A stretch of DNA of 64,000 nucleotides from Cellvibrio sp. OA-2007 (lineage in GTDB: Bacteria > Pseudomonadota > Gammaproteobacteria > Pseudomonadales > Cellvibrionaceae), in the NCBI RefSeq assembly GCF_000953825.1, contig NZ_BBUL01000084.1, positions 1-64,000 of the forward strand, written 5' to 3'. A program made the translations under genes and the position numbers. This document shows positions 61,692-64,000 of the stretch, in pieces. Below the pieces are notes generated by a model, which was not told the DNA's origin, searched no databases, and was given only the letters and a program-made list of their open reading frames with translations. The first letter of the stretch is position 1. Each line of letters starts with the position of its first letter.

Positions 61692-62444
61692 ATGGACTCT
61701 CTGCCTCCTGCTTCTACCGCCGACCTCAACAAAGCCAAAAAAAGCCAGTTTATCGCGCAGCCGATTTATGGAGGTTTTTCGCTGCTATTGCTGGTGGTTA
61801 TTTTTATAACAATGCTTCCACATTATTTCAAGCTTTCCACTGCTCCAGCGAGTGTCCCGACTTCTTTTGTAGTGCATGGCGTCGTGTATTTAGCTTGGTT
61901 TGTCGTATTTGCCATTCAGTCAAATTTGGTATTTCTCAAGAAAACTGCAGTTCATAAACAGTTAGGCTATTGCAGTTTGGTTTTACTTGCTGCGTTAATT
62001 ATTAGTGGTTCGCAAATACTTTATGGCGCAATGAGTGCCTATAATCCAAATTGGGATGCAGGGTTTTTGTATTCAAGAATTAGTTTGATCTGGGGTGTTT
62101 TGCATACATTTATCGCTTTCATTATTTTATGCAGCTTGGGATTTTTTTACCGCAAACAATTGCACCTGCATAAGCGCTTTATGCTGATGGCGACATTGAC
62201 TATGATTCCTGCTTCCATCACGCGCATTGCATTTATTGGTGTTATCCCTATTGATGGTACGCTGTTAACTTTATTGACGACTTATATATTATGGCTAACG
62301 CCAGTGGTAATAGACCGTTTGAGATTCAACGCAGTGCATTCTGTTTTTAAATGGGGTGTCCCTATTTATCTGGTGACACAAATATTTTGTATAGGATTTA
62401 TGCCAACAACCGGACTTGGCCGAGCGATTGCGTTTCCTTTTTAA
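61692..62444 (+). CDS. Hypothetical seven-helix membrane protein
   Basis: 250 residues with about seven transmembrane helices and conserved His residues near helix ends (HGVVYLAWFVVFAIQS, AVHKQLGYCSL, LHTFIAFIILC, QLHLHKRFMLMATL). The His pattern recalls haem- or metal-binding integral proteins of the DUF2306/cytochrome b561-like kind, but I cannot assign it. It is a single gene, convergent with cydB. Confidence 0.6.
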   Translation: MDSLPPASTADLNKAKKSQFIAQPIYGGFSLLLLVVIFITMLPHYFKLSTAPASVPTSFVVHGVVYLAWFVVFAIQSNLVFLKKTAVHKQLGYCSLVLLAALIISGSQILYGAMSAYNPNWDAGFLYSRISLIWGVLHTFIAFIILCSLGFFYRKQLHLHKRFMLMATLTMIPASITRIAFIGVIPIDGTLLTLLTTYILWLTPVVIDRLRFNAVHSVFKWGVPIYLVTQIFCIGFMPTTGLGRAIAFPF

Positions 62445-62499
62445 TGTTTTCAAATTGCGCCCTATTTTGATGAGGGTAGGGCGCAATTTTTATGGTTTC

Positions 62500-63519
62500 T
62501 TAGTAATACTTCAGCTGCGTCGCTTTACCCCAAAATACGCGATAGGAAAAAATCGTGTAGAGAATAATGGTGGGTAATACCACGGCGGCGCCATACAAAA
62601 TAAACATTAAAGACTCTGGTGCGCTGGCGGATTGCCAGATATCCAAGCGGTTGGGCACTACGTACGGCAAAAAGCTATAGGCCAAACCGATAAAGCTCAG
62701 TAGGAAAATAAAAATGGCCGATGCAAACGGAATCCAGCAGCCAAAATCGTTGGGGTAGGGAAATAGGCGTAGGTAGCGATCAACAATAAAGAGCAGTACA
62801 AAACAAAATACCGGAATCATTAGCAAAATAATAAACAGTGAGCTGCCAAACCATTTATTAAAAATGGTATCGCTCACCAGTGGGTTCACAATTGATACCG
62901 CGATAATGCCCAGTGTCATCAACCAGGCGCAGCGGCGCGCCCACCAGGCGGCGCGTCTTTGTAATTCACCTTCAGTTTTCATTACCAGCCATGCGGCGCC
63001 AATAAAACTGTAGCCTGCCGTCACACAAATGGCGCTGAGTGCAGCAAAGGCATGAGCGGCAAAACTTTGTTCAAAACCCATCACATACAAACCGAGCATA
63101 TAACCCTGTGCGAGTGTCGCGAGCAGTGAACCGGCTTGAAATACTTTATCCCACAGGGCTTTGTGGTCTTCTGGTGCTTTAGCACGAAAGTCAAACGCGA
63201 CGCCGCGCAAAATTAAGCCCGCGAGCATAGCGGTTACGGGTAAATACAAGTGAAATAAAATTAAACTGTGCGCACTGGGAAAGGCGATTAACAAAATGCC
63301 TATGCCGAGCACCAACCAGGTTTCATTTGCATCCCAAAAGGGGCCAATACTGGCGATCATTTGGTCGCGCTGCGCTTCGGAATCGTGGGGTAATAAAATC
63401 CCGACACCTAAATCATAGCCATCCAGAATCGCGTAAATAAAAAATGCCAATCCCATCAGGCCGATAAAAATAACCGGTAACCAAAATGCTTGGCCGGTTA
63501 GTTGAGTAATGTCTGTCAT
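62500..63519 (-). CDS. cydB: Cytochrome bd-type oxidase subunit II
   Basis: 339 residues with eight to nine helices. GLMGLAFFIYAILDGYDLGVGILLP, IGPFWDANETWLVLGIGILLIAFP and LRGVAFDFRAKA are conserved CydB/CioB segments. With CydA it forms the quinol oxidase that reduces oxygen without pumping protons, in the inner membrane. It lies 14 nt downstream of cydA. A short CydX-type gene is not seen. Confidence 0.95.
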   Translation of the reverse strand: MTDITQLTGQAFWLPVIFIGLMGLAFFIYAILDGYDLGVGILLPHDSEAQRDQMIASIGPFWDANETWLVLGIGILLIAFPSAHSLILFHLYLPVTAMLAGLILRGVAFDFRAKAPEDHKALWDKVFQAGSLLATLAQGYMLGLYVMGFEQSFAAHAFAALSAICVTAGYSFIGAAWLVMKTEGELQRRAAWWARRCAWLMTLGIIAVSIVNPLVSDTIFNKWFGSSLFIILLMIPVFCFVLLFIVDRYLRLFPYPNDFGCWIPFASAIFIFLLSFIGLAYSFLPYVVPNRLDIWQSASAPESLMFILYGAAVVLPTIILYTIFSYRVFWGKATQLKYY

Positions 63520-63533
63520 GATCGCGGCCTCGG

Positions 63534-63998
63534 TTAGTGCGCAGTCTGCGCGTCAATTAATTTTTCTTGCAGTGTTTCCACTTCTTCCGGGCGATCGACC
63601 AATACTGATTTTCTCGCCATTAAAAATAGCGTGCGCACATAGGCAAATAACAGCACCGCATAGAGTGTTAAATAAATCGCCAGCGAAGTGCCCACGTTAG
63701 CCGCTGGTGTTTTGGTGACGGCATCGGCGGTACTCAATACGCCGGTGACCAGCCAGGGTTGGCGACCAATTTCAGTGACGTACCATCCGGCGAGGGTGGC
63801 GATCCAGCCGGAGAATGTCATGCCGACAAAAATTTTTAATAGCAGGGGCGGTATTTCTTTTTTGCGCCAATAGATAAATACACCCCACCAGGATACCGCC
63901 AGCATCAACATGCCCATCGCCACCATAATGCGAAAACCGTAAAACAGCGGTGCAACCGGCGGATGGGCATTGGGAAATTCATTTAAACCTTTGATTTC
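63534..63998 (-). CDS. cydA: Cytochrome bd-type oxidase subunit I, C-terminal part
   Basis: The frame continues past the right edge. The visible residues (EIKGLNEFPNAHPPVAPLFY then GFRIMVAMGMLMLAVSWWG) are the typical C-terminal third of CydA, with GRQPWLVTGVLSTADAV late in the protein. The sequence resembles the CioA (short Q-loop, cyanide-insensitive) branch, but the Q-loop itself lies outside the window. It is co-transcribed with cydB. Confidence 0.93.
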   Translation of the reverse strand, partial: EIKGLNEFPNAHPPVAPLFYGFRIMVAMGMLMLAVSWWGVFIYWRKKEIPPLLLKIFVGMTFSGWIATLAGWYVTEIGRQPWLVTGVLSTADAVTKTPAANVGTSLAIYLTLYAVLLFAYVRTLFLMARKSVLVDRPEEVETLQEKLIDAQTAH

Positions 63999-64000
63999 GC

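Noticed and set aside
1-64000. tRNA or rRNA genes
   Set aside because: I looked for T-loop (GGTTCRAAYCC) and rRNA signatures and found no convincing candidate; a tRNAscan would settle it.

Overview
The window looks like a chromosomal segment of a Cellvibrio-type gammaproteobacterium. Housekeeping genes (ahpC/ahpF, ilvD, argA, argE, pit, cydAB) are of gammaproteobacterial type with moderate GC. They are interspersed with secreted, lipoprotein and carbohydrate-active proteins, including a signal-peptide polysaccharide lyase. The organism assignment is inference from protein similarity recalled from memory; no search was run.

Region 1 (1 to about 13.7 kb) is accessory DNA. It holds the 3' part of a giant Ig/cadherin-repeat surface protein, an IS66-type transposase remnant, a divergent XRE regulator facing a winged-helix protein plus SF2 helicase pair, a complete AT-rich srkA (stress kinase), and a tight four-gene tyrosine-recombinase operon. 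Just upstream of the recombinase operon, in the same orientation, lie the first 36 codons of a second, GC-richer srkA whose reading frame breaks at the conserved LNSYE motif. The simplest reading is that a recombinase-bearing element inserted into the host srkA and carries a substitute srkA as the last gene of its own operon.

Region 2 (13.8 to 20.2 kb) has an orphan ParA, a TPR lipoprotein, an M23-like secreted protein and a secreted micropeptide. These are followed by a minus-strand series of small unknown genes separated by attC-like hairpins: an integron cassette array without an integrase in view. One cassette gene is a HEPN-like ORF split by a -1 frame change at the canonical slippery heptamer A AAA AAG.

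Region 3 (20.7 to 38.9 kb) is mostly core: ahpC/ahpF, a RelE/XRE/RES toxin-like trio, a LysE exporter, ilvD, argA, argE, pit with its DUF47 partner, an orphan GspE/PilB ATPase, a TauE permease, a periplasmic binding protein, a PL20-like lyase and a RelE/HTH toxin-antitoxin pair.

Region 4 (38.9 to 51.2 kb) has two divergent operons. On the left are a Tat-exported DUF1501-like protein, a di-haem LamG lipoprotein and a mono-haem protein. On the right are a large beta-propeller lipoprotein with two CxxCH motifs, two outer-membrane barrels, a TlpA thioredoxin, a DUF4266 lipoprotein and a DUF3570 barrel. Together they look like an uncharacterised cell-surface redox system.

Region 5 (51.3 to 55.8 kb) is a lipase-like lipoprotein and a second, plus-strand cassette array with textbook attC sites. 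Region 6 (55.8 to 61.1 kb) is a five-gene catabolic operon (OmpK channel, two isochorismatase-fold hydrolases including a BiuH-like one, NCS2-type permease, cupin) with a GTTGTATACAAC operator and a divergent GntR regulator. The window ends with two membrane proteins and the cytochrome bd oxidase genes cydB and (partial) cydA.
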